DNA from: Pseudotabrizicola algicola
GTDB taxonomy: Bacteria > Pseudomonadota > Alphaproteobacteria > Rhodobacterales > Rhodobacteraceae
Direction: 5' to 3'
NCBI RefSeq assembly: GCF_010915705.1
Contig: NZ_JAAIKE010000001.1
Span: 682,001 to 746,000, forward strand
DNA length: 64,000 bases
In this document: positions 15,434 through 25,700 of the stretch, piece after piece
Layout: each line of letters starts with the position of its first letter
How positions within the stretch are numbered: the first letter of the stretch is position 1
Made by a program: the position numbers and the translations under genes
Notes under the pieces: generated by a model
Database searches by the model: none
The model's input: the letters and a program-made list of their open reading frames with translations, nothing else
What the model was told of the DNA's origin: nothing

Positions 15434-16491
15434 TTCAAAGCTCCCCCGATGCGGCCCGCGCGGGAAAATCCGGCGAAGAACCCTTCGAATTCCGCCATCC
15501 CCTCCACCTGCTCCAGACACTGCCGCGCCGGTTCCGAGAGTTTTGCCCAGATCCGCCACCGCATCCGGCTCCAATCGGGGTGACGGGCCTCGCCCATATC
15601 AAGCAAGACCAAGGACAGCTCATGCAGGGCGCTGACTGCGGCACGCGGCTGGCGGATCACCCGCGCCTGCGCTGGCACGGAATGCGGAAAGGCAGATTGC
15701 CCCAGCACGCCCCGCGCCCAGTTCAGCACCAGATATTGGTGGTAATCGTCGTCAAGCGAGATGCCACGCGCACCAGCGACAAAGTCGACCTGATCCGCCG
15801 CGCGCACAACCGCTTGTGACCAAAGCGCCGGGACCTCCTCGCCGGACAGATGAAGCGCAAGCGCGACCTCTGCCAAAAGATCAAGATTCCCCTCGAGCCA
15901 CGCGACAAGCCCCACATGCATCAGGCTCAGCCGCCGTGCCGGATCGCGCGCAATCGTGCGGCGACCGTAATCTGCGGCGTGGAAGACAATATGGGTCAGA
16001 TCATAGGCCGCCCGCCGGTTGGGCAGGCAAAAGGCGGCTGCATTCGCGCCGAACCGCGCCAGCCGCGCCTCCAGCCCCGCATCGTGCCTGTCCAGCCCCG
16101 CCCGGCGCAACAGCAATTCCGCCTCGCCCCGATGGGTGTCCGACAGCTCGATCGAGGGCAAATCCTGCGTTACGACAAAATCGGCAAGCTCGGCCACCGG
16201 AGCCTCGGTCAGACCGAGATCGCGCAGATCAAGCGCAAGCGACAGATACATGCGGTAATACTGCGGGAAGAACCTCACCTCTTGCATCAGGCCCTTGGCG
16301 CGATGGCGCAGAGGCTCCAGGTCAGCTTCAAGGCCGAGAGCGGCCAGAATCTGCAAAAGCTCGGCGTTTTCCTTGAGCCAGAAGGCATCATGCTGGCCGC
16401 GCCTGCGTGTGGCGAACAGATCGATCAGACCGGGAATGGCCGGATCGCAGGATGCGGCCCCCTGCCGCCGTAGCGAGACGATGTTGGTCAT
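15430..16491 (-). CDS. Unassigned all-helical protein of the repeat-peptide unit
   Basis: The protein is 353 residues and predicted soluble and mostly alpha-helical, without TM or signal peptide. Clusters that look conserved are YDLTHIVFHAADYG (about residues 163-176) and DDDYHQYLVLNWARG (about 247-261); their His, Asp and Tyr could line an active site. I recall Rhodobacterales-limited domain families of unknown function for such neighbours but cannot verify it. The ATG at 16491 (MTNIVSLRRQ) is preferred over an in-frame start at 16539. It lies 96 bp after the repeat-peptide gene, beyond a hairpin, and is coupled to the exporter by ATGA. Confidence 0.7.
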   Translation of the reverse strand: MTNIVSLRRQGAASCDPAIPGLIDLFATRRRGQHDAFWLKENAELLQILAALGLEADLEPLRHRAKGLMQEVRFFPQYYRMYLSLALDLRDLGLTEAPVAELADFVVTQDLPSIELSDTHRGEAELLLRRAGLDRHDAGLEARLARFGANAAAFCLPNRRAAYDLTHIVFHAADYGRRTIARDPARRLSLMHVGLVAWLEGNLDLLAEVALALHLSGEEVPALWSQAVVRAADQVDFVAGARGISLDDDYHQYLVLNWARGVLGQSAFPHSVPAQARVIRQPRAAVSALHELSLVLLDMGEARHPDWSRMRWRIWAKLSEPARQCLEQVEGMAEFEGFFAGFSRAGRIGGALK

Positions 16492-16559
16492 GACAGCCCT
16501 ATCTGAAGTCGGGGGCGCGCAAGATGTGGCAGCACCCATGCGCGCCCCTGTCGTGTCCG

Positions 16560-16578
16560 GAACCCGTTACCCGGGTTC
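16560..16578. promoter_or_regulatory. Intercistronic hairpin between repeat peptide and helical protein
   Basis: GAACCCG and CGGGTTC form a 7-bp GC-rich stem with a 5-nt loop, placed between genes 1 and 2 of the unit. There is no T-run, so it is not a standard terminator. It could attenuate or stabilise the upstream message, letting the first product be made in excess. Confidence 0.5.
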
Positions 16579-16587
16579 GCAAGCCGT

Positions 16588-16914
16588 TCAGATTTCGGCG
16601 ACGCTGGTCATCAGGGCAGCCTGAACGCCGGACATCTTGCCAGCCAGATCAAGCGCCGCATCCTCTTGTGCAACCGAGGTCATGGCCGCCGAGGCCACCG
16701 ATGTCATCATGGAGGAGGCCACACTGGTCATCATCGAGGATGCGACCGAGGTCATCATGGACGAAGCCACGCTCGTCATCATGGACGAGGCCACACTGGT
16801 CATCATGGCGGATGCGACCGAGGTCATCATCGCCGTATCTTGTCCCGCCAGCATGTCAGAGACAGCGCCAGTTTCTTCAATCAAGTCAATGCGCTGAGCG
16901 GCATTCGAAAACAT
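16588..16914 (-). CDS. MTSVA-repeat protein, candidate multi-core peptide precursor
   Basis: The protein is 108 residues. Residues 1-28 form a leader-like, acidic N-terminal part (MFSNAAQRIDLIEETGAVSD). Residues 29-84 are seven 8-residue units of the type MMTSVASS, then a 16-residue spacer, and the protein ends in LMTSVAEI, giving eight MTSVA motifs. GGAGGG with good spacing supports the start at 16914, which decides the strand, since the opposite strand is also open. The composition lacks Cys, charged residues and aromatics in the repeats. A leader plus identical Ser/Thr-rich units resembles precursors of modified peptides with several cores; a repetitive structural protein is the alternative. 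Confidence 0.8.
   Translation of the reverse strand: MFSNAAQRIDLIEETGAVSDMLAGQDTAMMTSVASAMMTSVASSMMTSVASSMMTSVASSMMTSVASSMMTSVASAAMTSVAQEDAALDLAGKMSGVQAALMTSVAEI
16663..16830 (-). repeat. Seven in-frame 24-bp tandem repeats
   Basis: Seven consecutive 24-bp units each encode (M/A)MTSVA plus two variable residues (SA, SS, SS, SS, SS, SA, QE). The DNA units differ mainly at synonymous or Ser/Ala positions, so the protein repeat is kept. This suggests expansion by replication slippage under selection on the peptide. Confidence 0.9.
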
Positions 16915-17001
16915 TTTAACCCTCCAGGTTTTACGGTCTACACCAGATCACGCTAACCTCGGATTTTCGATTCGGCCAAAGTAATTCGCGTTAAAGTTGT
17001 G

Positions 17002-17027
17002 TTATCCACAGATTTTTCACTCTGTGG
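17002..17027. promoter_or_regulatory. Consensus DnaA box overlapping an inverted repeat
   Basis: TTATCCACA at 17002-17010 is a perfect DnaA box. It overlaps CCACAGA-N8-TCTGTGG (17006-17027), an inverted repeat. Both lie in the 199-bp gap between the repeat-protein gene (leftward) and xthA (rightward). A single box does not make an origin; it may be an operator for either gene. Confidence 0.4.
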
Positions 17028-17113
17028 GTAAGTTGACTTCGCCTCCTGCCATCAAGGCTTGCCTTGCGCAGACCATTGTCCGATAGCTGATACCGCAACA
17101 GGGAGGCCGGATC

Positions 17114-17893
17114 ATGCTGATCGCGACGTTCAACATCAACGGGATCAAGGCAAGGCAAGAGGCCCTGCCCCGCTGGCTGGCGGCGTCAAAGCCCGATGTG
17201 GTGTGTCTGCAAGAGATCAAGTCGGTTGATGAAGCTTTTCCGCGCGCGCTTTTCGAGGACATGGGGTATCGCGTGGAGACGCACGGGCAGAAGGGCTTCA
17301 ACGGGGTGGCCATTCTCTCGCGACTGCCGCTCGAGGATGTCACGCGCGGTCTTCCCGGGGATGACGGAGACGAACAGGCGCGCTGGATCGAAGCCACAGT
17401 GATGGCGCCGCGCCCCGTGCGGCTGTGCGGGCTTTACCTGCCCAATGGCAACCCTGCCCCCGGCCCCAAATACGAATACAAACTCGCGTGGATGGCGCGG
17501 ATGGAAAGCCATGTGCGCGCGCTCTTGGCCTTGGAAGAGCCGTTCATCTGCGCCGGTGATTACAATGTAATCCCGCAGGCACAGGATGCCGCCCGTCCGC
17601 AGGCATGGGAGGAGGACGCACTTTACCTGCCGCAGACCCGTCAGGCCTTCCGCCGCCTGCTGAACCTTGGCCTGCTGGATGCCTTCCGCGCCTATGAACC
17701 CGGACCGGGACATTACAGCTTCTGGGATTACCAGGCCAATTCGTGGGAACGGAACAACGGTATCCGCATCGATCACCTGCTGCTCTCGCCCGCCGCGGCC
17801 GACAGGTTGACCGGCGCTGGCATAGATCGCGACGTGCGCGCCGGAGACAAGCCGTCAGATCATGTTCCGGTCTGGATCACGCTGGATGCCTGA
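17114..17893 (+). CDS. xthA: Exodeoxyribonuclease III
   Basis: The 259-residue enzyme has the AP-endonuclease/Mg site set: FNINGIKAR, VCLQEIKS, GLYLPNGN, GDYNVIP, and the C-terminal RIDHLLLS and SDHVPV. It would act in base excision repair by incising abasic sites and degrading 3' ends. Its last 34 bases overlap the convergent rarD gene. Confidence 0.92.
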   Translation: MLIATFNINGIKARQEALPRWLAASKPDVVCLQEIKSVDEAFPRALFEDMGYRVETHGQKGFNGVAILSRLPLEDVTRGLPGDDGDEQARWIEATVMAPRPVRLCGLYLPNGNPAPGPKYEYKLAWMARMESHVRALLALEEPFICAGDYNVIPQAQDAARPQAWEEDALYLPQTRQAFRRLLNLGLLDAFRAYEPGPGHYSFWDYQANSWERNNGIRIDHLLLSPAAADRLTGAGIDRDVRAGDKPSDHVPVWITLDA

Positions 17894-18795
17894 CGCGCGC
17901 GGCCCCGTGCGCGGATGCTCGAGACGGTGAAGATCACCAGAGCCGTCCAGATCATCGGAAATGCCACCAAGCGCGCGGCGCCGAACGGCTCGCCGAATAC
18001 AAAAACCGCAATGATGAAAATGATCGTCGGAGAGACGTATTGCATCATGGCGATGGTCGACAGGCGCAAACGCTTGGCTCCGTTGGCATAGATCATCAGC
18101 GGCACCGCAGTCACCAGACCCGTCCCGATCAACAGCAGATCGTCGCTCGTCACGCCTTGCGCAAAATGTGGCGCGCCTTGGCTGTGCAGCCAGACCAGAT
18201 AACCCAAGGCAAAGGGTGCCAGCAGCATGACCTCGAGCGTGAAGCCCTGATTGGGGCCGATCGGCAGCGACTTCTTGAGATAGGCATATATGCCCCATGT
18301 CACCGTCAGCCCCATCGCCACCATCGGCACCCGCCCGGCCTCGACCGTCAGCAAGCCAACCGCTGCCGCCGCCAGACCGATCGCCGCCCATTGCGCGCGG
18401 GTCAACTGCTCTTTCAGGACGATCCGCCCCAGCAGAACGCTGAACAACGGGTTTATGTAATAGCCAAGCGCCGCCTCCAGCGCATGACCGGAACCGATTG
18501 CCCAGACATATGTGCCCCAGTTCACGGAGATCAGTCCGGCCGTCGCGGCCGCCATCATCAACATGCGCGGCGTGCGCAGTGCCTTGCGCAAATCCTGCGT
18601 GCGCCCCAGCCAGATGATCACCCCAAGCCCCACCGGCAAAGACCACAGGACCCTGTGCGCGATCACCTCCAGCGGAGAGACATGCGCAAGCGCCTTCATG
18701 TAAAGCGGCAGGAAGCCCCACAGAAGATAGGCGCATAGCGCAAACGCAAAGCCGGAGCGGCTGTCTTCATTCTTCGGGAGGGATGCATCTGACAT
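17860..18795 (-). CDS. rarD: RarD-family EamA transporter
   Basis: The 311-residue protein has about ten TM helices and the RarD signature (FALCAYLLWGFLPLYMKAL at the N-terminus, SVNWGTYVWAIGSGHALEA, QYVSPTIIFIIAVFVFGEPF). The start at MSDASLPKNED is used because the frame further upstream is not hydrophobic or conserved. RarD proteins are named for chloramphenicol sensitivity; the transport substrate is unknown. It follows the cupin gene in the same direction. Confidence 0.85.
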   Translation of the reverse strand: MSDASLPKNEDSRSGFAFALCAYLLWGFLPLYMKALAHVSPLEVIAHRVLWSLPVGLGVIIWLGRTQDLRKALRTPRMLMMAAATAGLISVNWGTYVWAIGSGHALEAALGYYINPLFSVLLGRIVLKEQLTRAQWAAIGLAAAAVGLLTVEAGRVPMVAMGLTVTWGIYAYLKKSLPIGPNQGFTLEVMLLAPFALGYLVWLHSQGAPHFAQGVTSDDLLLIGTGLVTAVPLMIYANGAKRLRLSTIAMMQYVSPTIIFIIAVFVFGEPFGAARLVAFPMIWTALVIFTVSSIRARGRARQASSVIQTGT

Positions 18796-18853
18796 GACGC
18801 TCGCATAGCGCTTTGCCCGCGCCGCCACCAATGCCATTTTGTGACGGGAACAA

Positions 18854-19270
18854 TCAGCGCGGCAGATCGAAATTCGGCGCGGCCAGGACAAAGCCCGCAA
18901 AATCAAAGCCCGGGCTTACCGTGCAGGACACAAGGCTATAGGCCCCCAAAGACCGTGCCGCCTGCCAATGCCCCTTTGGCACCACCACCTGCGGCGACTC
19001 GCCCGCCAGAACCGACGGCCCAAGACGATGGTCCACTGCGCGCGTCTGCCCCACCGAAAGCACCACCGGCGCACCGGCGTGCCAGAGCCAGATCTCGTCT
19101 GCATCCACATGATGCCAATGGCTGCGCTCGCCGGCCCGCAACAGGAACAGGATCGCCGTGCCGCTTGCGCGCCCGCCAATCTCTGGTCCGGCCCATGTCT
19201 GGCGATACCAGCCGCCCTCGGGGTGCGGGGCGAGATCGAGTCGAGCTATGATCTGGTCCGCCTCGTCCAT
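18854..19270 (-). CDS. DUF985-type cupin protein
   Basis: The 138-residue single-domain cupin has APHPEGGWYRQTW at the start, the metal-site-like RSHWHHVDADEIWLWHAG, and VVVPKGHWQAARSLG plus VSPGFDFAGFVLA. These match the DUF985 (YML079-like) family, whose members form dimeric beta-barrels of uncertain reaction. It lies 58 bp upstream of rarD and probably shares its transcript. Confidence 0.85.
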   Translation of the reverse strand: MDEADQIIARLDLAPHPEGGWYRQTWAGPEIGGRASGTAILFLLRAGERSHWHHVDADEIWLWHAGAPVVLSVGQTRAVDHRLGPSVLAGESPQVVVPKGHWQAARSLGAYSLVSCTVSPGFDFAGFVLAAPNFDLPR

Positions 19271-19361
19271 CCCTGCGCTCCTGCCTTGCACTGTTTTGGA
19301 ATACTCACGCCGGAGGCGTCCGGCCTCTGCCGCGAACGCCCCCGCCGAAAGTCTGCGCGTC

Positions 19362-20678
<1,317 letters not shown>

Positions 20679-21578
20679 TTACCTTGGGTCGGCCCTCATG
20701 GAAAGGGCGCGCTTGAGCCTTGCCTCGCGTGCGAAGGTGTAAAGCCCCGAGCCGATCACCAGACCGGCCCCGGCAAGCATGAAGGCATCGGGACGCTCGC
20801 CAAGGAAAATCGCAGCAAGGATCATCGCGAAGACCAGTCGGGAATAGCGAAACGGGGCCACGACAGAGACCTCGCCCTTCCGCATCGCGGCGGTGACCGC
20901 ATAATAGCCCAAAAGCCCGGTCACCAAGGCGCCAGCAAGATCGATCCAGCGCGACGGGTCGATGGGCGCCGGCGCTTGCCCTTGCACCGCCATCAGAATG
21001 GCCCCTGCCGGAACCAGCGCCAGATAGGCCCATGTGGTCAACTGGAAGGTGCCTATGCTCGGCGGCATCATTCGGGTGGCAAGATCGCGCGCGGTCAGGA
21101 TAAAGACGCAAGCCACTGTCAGCAGTCCCGCGAGCCGAAAGCCGTCGGTGCCGGGCTGCAAGATGATCATCACCCCGGCAAAGCCCGTGGCAATCGCGCT
21201 CCAGCGCCGCCAACCCACCTGTTCGCCCAGAAACAGGGCGGCGGCCAAGGTCACCACCAGAGGCGATGCTTGCAAAAGGGCCGCGTTCACGCTGAGAGGT
21301 ATAAGCGCAAGGGCCGTGATATAGAGCATCGTTGCCCCCGCTTCCGACAGGGTGCGCACCGCTGCGGCCCCGCTCAGGGCGTGGCGCGTCAGGATAGGCT
21401 GCCCCAGACGGGCGGCGATCAGCCAGAAAACGACCGCCCCGCCCGCGCCCATCATCGCAATCACCTGCCCCGGCGGCATCGCTGTGGCGGCGCGCTTGAG
21501 AAAGAGATCCTCGAAAGCAAAGGCAGCCATGCTGGCCACCATCAGACCGGCGGCGCGGGGATTGTCGGCACTACTCAC
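20679..21578 (-). CDS. EamA/DMT-family transporter
   Basis: The 299-residue protein has ten TM helices in two EamA repeats (ALIPLSVNAALLQASPLVVT in the first, VVAPFRYSRLVFAMILAAIF in the second). The substrate is unknown. Its ATG overlaps the fur stop by 4 bp (ATGA), so it is translationally coupled to the metal regulator. Confidence 0.85.
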   Translation of the reverse strand: MSSADNPRAAGLMVASMAAFAFEDLFLKRAATAMPPGQVIAMMGAGGAVVFWLIAARLGQPILTRHALSGAAAVRTLSEAGATMLYITALALIPLSVNAALLQASPLVVTLAAALFLGEQVGWRRWSAIATGFAGVMIILQPGTDGFRLAGLLTVACVFILTARDLATRMMPPSIGTFQLTTWAYLALVPAGAILMAVQGQAPAPIDPSRWIDLAGALVTGLLGYYAVTAAMRKGEVSVVAPFRYSRLVFAMILAAIFLGERPDAFMLAGAGLVIGSGLYTFAREARLKRALSMRADPR

Positions 21579-21994
21579 GGCTTTTGCGGCTTGGTGATCG
21601 GCACGCCCAAAAGCTCCAGCCTGTGCCCGATCAGCCGATATCCGAGCCGGGCCGCGATGCGCTCTTGCAGGTCCTCAATCTCGGGGTCGACGAACTCGAT
21701 CACCTCACCCGAATTGACATCGATCAGATGGTCGTGGTGGTCGCGCTCGGCATCTTCATAGCGCGCCCGCCCGTCGCCGAATTCGAGCTTGTCCAAAATG
21801 CCTGCCTCTTCGAACAGCTTCACCGTCCGATAGACCGTGGCCAGCGAGATGCGCGGATCGATGCGGGCGGCGCGAACGTAGAGTTCCTCGACATCAGGGT
21901 GATCCTCGGCCTCGCCGACCACGCGGGCGACGATGCGGCGCTGGTCAGTCATTCGAAGGCCTTTGGCTTCACAGCGGGCGATGATGTCTGTCAT
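21575..21994 (-). CDS. fur: Fur-family metal-responsive regulator
   Basis: The 139-residue repressor has an N-terminal winged helix (GLRMTDQRRIVARVV, ISLATVYRTVKLFEEAGI), the metal-binding DHHDHLIDVNSGEVIEF and a C-terminal dimerisation domain. It lacks the CxxC structural zinc pair of gamma-proteobacterial Fur, as in rhodobacterial Fur/Mur, which can respond to manganese. The start at 21994 gives MTDIIARCEAKG; ATG 22000 adds two residues. Longer frames upstream are not credible. Confidence 0.88.
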   Translation of the reverse strand: MTDIIARCEAKGLRMTDQRRIVARVVGEAEDHPDVEELYVRAARIDPRISLATVYRTVKLFEEAGILDKLEFGDGRARYEDAERDHHDHLIDVNSGEVIEFVDPEIEDLQERIAARLGYRLIGHRLELLGVPITKPQKP

Positions 21995-22000
21995 GGGCAT

Positions 22001-22563
22001 ATTTTTCGCAGGCAGGGTGTCGTTCCGCTTTAGCCCAGAGGCGCCGCACATGCCACCCTTTTGCGCCTTGCAGCTGCGGTGGTGGGTCGGATAACCGCCC
22101 CATATATTGTGGGTCAGTCCAAAGAGGCCACAGGTTATGGCTAGGCTTTTTGCTATCTTGGGCGAGCCTGTCGCCACCTGCCATGGCCGCGGTGCCGCGA
22201 TTCTGCCGCATGCGGGGCGATCTATGGCAAGGACGACACAGCGAGCACAAAAGGACAGTGCCTGCCGTCCCGGATCGGGAATCACCGATGCACCCATGCA
22301 GGGTTTCATCCCCAGCCGTCCCAAAATTCATCCGATTTGTTAACGACTTGTGCCAACCCTACGGCTTTTCACGCGAATTACGCGGTTTTTTCCTTTGGCT
22401 CCACAGATACCCCCTAGAGTTATCCGCAGGTCTGTCCACAGGATGACAGCGCCCGCCGTCTGACAGCAGGGCACGCCGTTGCGGGTGAGCGGGCAGGGTC
22501 AAGTCATTTTTCTATGAACAGCGGAAAAAAAGGGGGTTGCTCCGGCCCTAGGCTTACGACAGT
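22001..22563. other. Intergenic region, no gene seen
   Basis: About 560 bp between fur and the nrdJ promoter. Several open frames cross it, but none has a ribosome site or plausible protein. It contains AT-richer patches near 22330-22390 that may hold the fur promoter. No RNA gene was recognised. Confidence 0.5.
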
Positions 22564-22599
22564 TTGACAACCGAGCCTTGCGACACACTAAATGTAGTG
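22564..22599 (+). promoter_or_regulatory. nrdJ promoter with candidate NrdR box
   Basis: TTGACA at 22564-22569 is followed after 17 bp by ACTAAA, or after 19 bp by TAAATG. Overlapping this -10 region is the palindrome CACTA-AATG-TAGTG (22586-22599), within ACACACTAAATGTAGTGG. It resembles the NrdR box that represses ribonucleotide reductase genes. An untranslated leader of about 180 nt follows. Confidence 0.6.
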
Positions 22600-22776
22600 G
22601 TCAGCGGGAAGGGACAAGAAACGTCATACAGGACTTCGCCCGACGGGCGTCTCCGCTTTTCCTGCTCTGCGGGGAAGGCCCGATGTTGCTTTGCTCTCTT
22701 TTGCCGCCGAGGTGGTTTTGGGATCAACGGGCCGCGACCGGACATCAACCGGGGCCATGCAGCGAGGACGGGGCAG

Positions 22777-25700
22777 ATGAAAATCGAGCGGAAATTCACG
22801 ACCGAAGCGACAGGCGCATACGGGGCGATGGGGTTCACCACCACGGTCTCGGAAATCCGCAACCCCGATGGCAAGGTCGTGTTCCGCAATGAGGCCGTTG
22901 AAGTTCCCGAAGGCTGGAGCCAGGTCGCCTCTGACGTTCTCGCCCAGAAGTATTTCCGCAAGGCGGGCGTGCCTGCCCGCCTGAAACGCGTGAAGGAAAA
23001 GGGTGTGCCGGAGTTCCTTTGGCGCTCGGTCGCCGACGAGGCCGCCCTTGCCGATCTGCCTGCGGATCAGCGCATCGTAGGCGAAACCAGCGCCAAACAG
23101 GTGTTTGACCGTCTGGCCGGCGCCTGGACCTATTGGGGCTGGAAGGGTGGCTACTTCACCACAGAAGCCGACGCACGCGCCTATTATGACGAGATGCGCT
23201 ATATGCTGGCGCGCCAGATGGCTGCGCCAAACAGCCCGCAGTGGTTCAACACCGGCCTGCATTGGGCCTATGGCATCGACGGGCCGTCGCAGGGCCATTT
23301 TTACGTCGACCATCAGACGGGCAAGCTGACCAAATCGACCAGCGCCTATGAACACCCCCAGCCCCATGCCTGTTTTATCCAGTCGGTCAAGGATGACCTT
23401 GTCGGCGACGGCGGCATCATGGACCTGTGGGTGCGCGAGGCACGTCTGTTCAAATACGGCTCCGGCACCGGCACAAACTTCTCGTCCCTGCGCGGCGAAG
23501 GCGAAAAGCTGTCGGGTGGCGGCAAGTCGTCGGGCCTGATGGGGTTCCTGAAAATCGGCGACCGCGCGGCGGGCGCGATCAAATCGGGCGGCACCACGCG
23601 GCGCGCGGCCAAGATGGTGATCTGCGACATGGATCACCCCGATGTCGAGGCTTTCGTGAATTGGAAGGTTATCGAAGAGCAGAAGGTGGCCAGCCTCGTT
23701 GCCGGATCGAAACTCCATGAAGTGCGGCTGAACGAGATTTTCACGGCGATCCGCACCTGGGACGGGTCGGCAGAAGATTCGGTCGACCCCGCCAAGAACG
23801 CTGCCCTGAAAGCGGCGATCAAATCGGCGAAAAAGTCGATGATCCCCGACACTTACACCAACCGCATCCTGCAATATGCAAAGCAGGGTTACACCAGCAT
23901 CGAATTCCCCACCTATGATGTGGACTGGGATTCCGAAGCCTATGTCACCGTATCTGGCCAGAACTCGAACAACTCGGTGCGGGTGACCGATGCTTTCCTC
24001 AATGCGGTAAGGGACGATGCCGATTGGGCGCTGATCCGCCGCACCGATGGCAAGGTGGCGAAAACCGTCAAGGCGCGCGAGTTGTGGGATCAGGTTGGCC
24101 ACGCTGCATGGGCCTGCGCCGACCCCGGCATCCAGTTCCACGACACCGTGAACGCCTGGCACACCTGCCCCGAAGATGGCGAGATCCGCGGATCGAACCC
24201 CTGCTCGGAATACATGTTCCTCGACGACACCGCCTGCAACCTGGCGTCGATGAACCTGCTGACCTTCTTTGCGAATGGCAAGTTCGACTCAGAGGCCTAT
24301 ATCCACGCCTCGCGCCTCTGGACGGTGACGCTCGAAATCTCGGTGATGATGGCGCAGTTCCCGAGCCAGGAGATCGCCCAGCGGTCCTATGACTTCCGCA
24401 CGCTTGGCCTTGGCTATGCCAATATCGGCGGTCTGCTGATGAACATGGGGCTCGGCTACGACAGCAAGGAAGGCCGTGCGATGTGCGGGGCCTTGACCGC
24501 GCTGATGACCGGCGTCGCCTATGCCACCAGCGCCGAGATGGCGGCCGAACTGGGGGCCTTCCCCGGTTACGCCCGAAACCGCGACCACATGCTGCGCGTG
24601 ATCCGCAATCACCGTGCGGCGGCCCATGCGACCGGCAAATATGATGCGGTAAACGTGAATCCTGTCGCGCTGGATCACATCAACTGCCCCGATCAGTCCC
24701 TTGTTTCTCTTGCAAAATCTTCATGGGATGAAGCGCTGGCACTGGGAGAGGCGCACGGGTTCCGCAACGCGCAAACCACTGTGATCGCCCCGACCGGCAC
24801 CATCGGTCTGGTGATGGATTGCGACACGACGGGAATCGAGCCGGACTTTGCTCTGGTGAAATTCAAGAAGCTGGCGGGTGGCGGCTATTTCAAGATCATC
24901 AACCAGTCGGTTCCGGCCGGGCTGGAGGCGCTTGGCTATCCGTCGCACCAGATTGCCGAGATCGTGGCCTATGCCGTCGGACATGGCTCTATCGCACAGG
25001 CCCCGGCGATCAACCACACCGCGCTTTTGGGCCACGGCTTCGGCCCGCGCGAGATCGAGAAGATCGAAGCGGCCCTGCCCTCGGCCTTCGACATCCGCTT
25101 CGTGTTCAATCAGTGGACGCTGGGCGAGGATTTCTGTAAGGGCACGCTTGGTATTCCGGCGGAAAAGCTGGCAGACCCGACCTTCGATCTGCTGCGCCAT
25201 CTTGGCTTCACCAAGGCCCAGATCGACGCTGCGAATGACCATGTGTGCGGCACCATGACGCTCGAAGGCGCGCCTTTCCTGAAGCTGGAACACTATCCGG
25301 TCTTCGATTGCGCCAACGCCTGCGGCAAGAAAGGCAAGCGCTACCTGTCGGTGGACAGCCATATCCACATGATGGCGGCGGCGCAGTCCTTTATCTCGGG
25401 CGCGATTTCCAAAACGATCAACATGCCCAACTCGGCCTCGATCGAGGAAACGCTGGCGGCTTACGAACTGTCACATTCCTTGGGCATCAAGGCCAATGCG
25501 CTCTACCGCGACGGATCGAAACTGTCGCAGCCGCTGGCGAGCGCGCTGATCGAGGATGACGAAGAGGCAGAAGAGATTCTGGCGACCGGCTCGATGCAGG
25601 AGAAAGCTGCAGTGATTGCCGAGAAGATCGTCGAAAAGGTGATCGTAAAGGAAATCGTGCGCAGCCACCGCGAGAAGCTGCCGGAGCGCCGCAAAGGCTA

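Noticed and set aside
16637-16897. Repetitive open frame on the plus strand opposite the MTSVA-repeat gene
   Set aside because: The repeats keep several frames open. Only the minus frame has a strong GGAGGG ribosome site and a sensible operon behind it.
17002-17010. Replication origin at the perfect DnaA box
   Set aside because: Only one box, no AT-rich unwinding region and no origin-associated genes nearby.
22564-22776. N-terminal extension of NrdJ by 71 codons
   Set aside because: It would place the start inside the promoter and NrdR-like box, and the extra residues do not resemble the family's start.
22600-22776. Cobalamin riboswitch in the nrdJ leader
   Set aside because: The leader is long, but no B12-box-like core could be found; a covariance search would be decisive.
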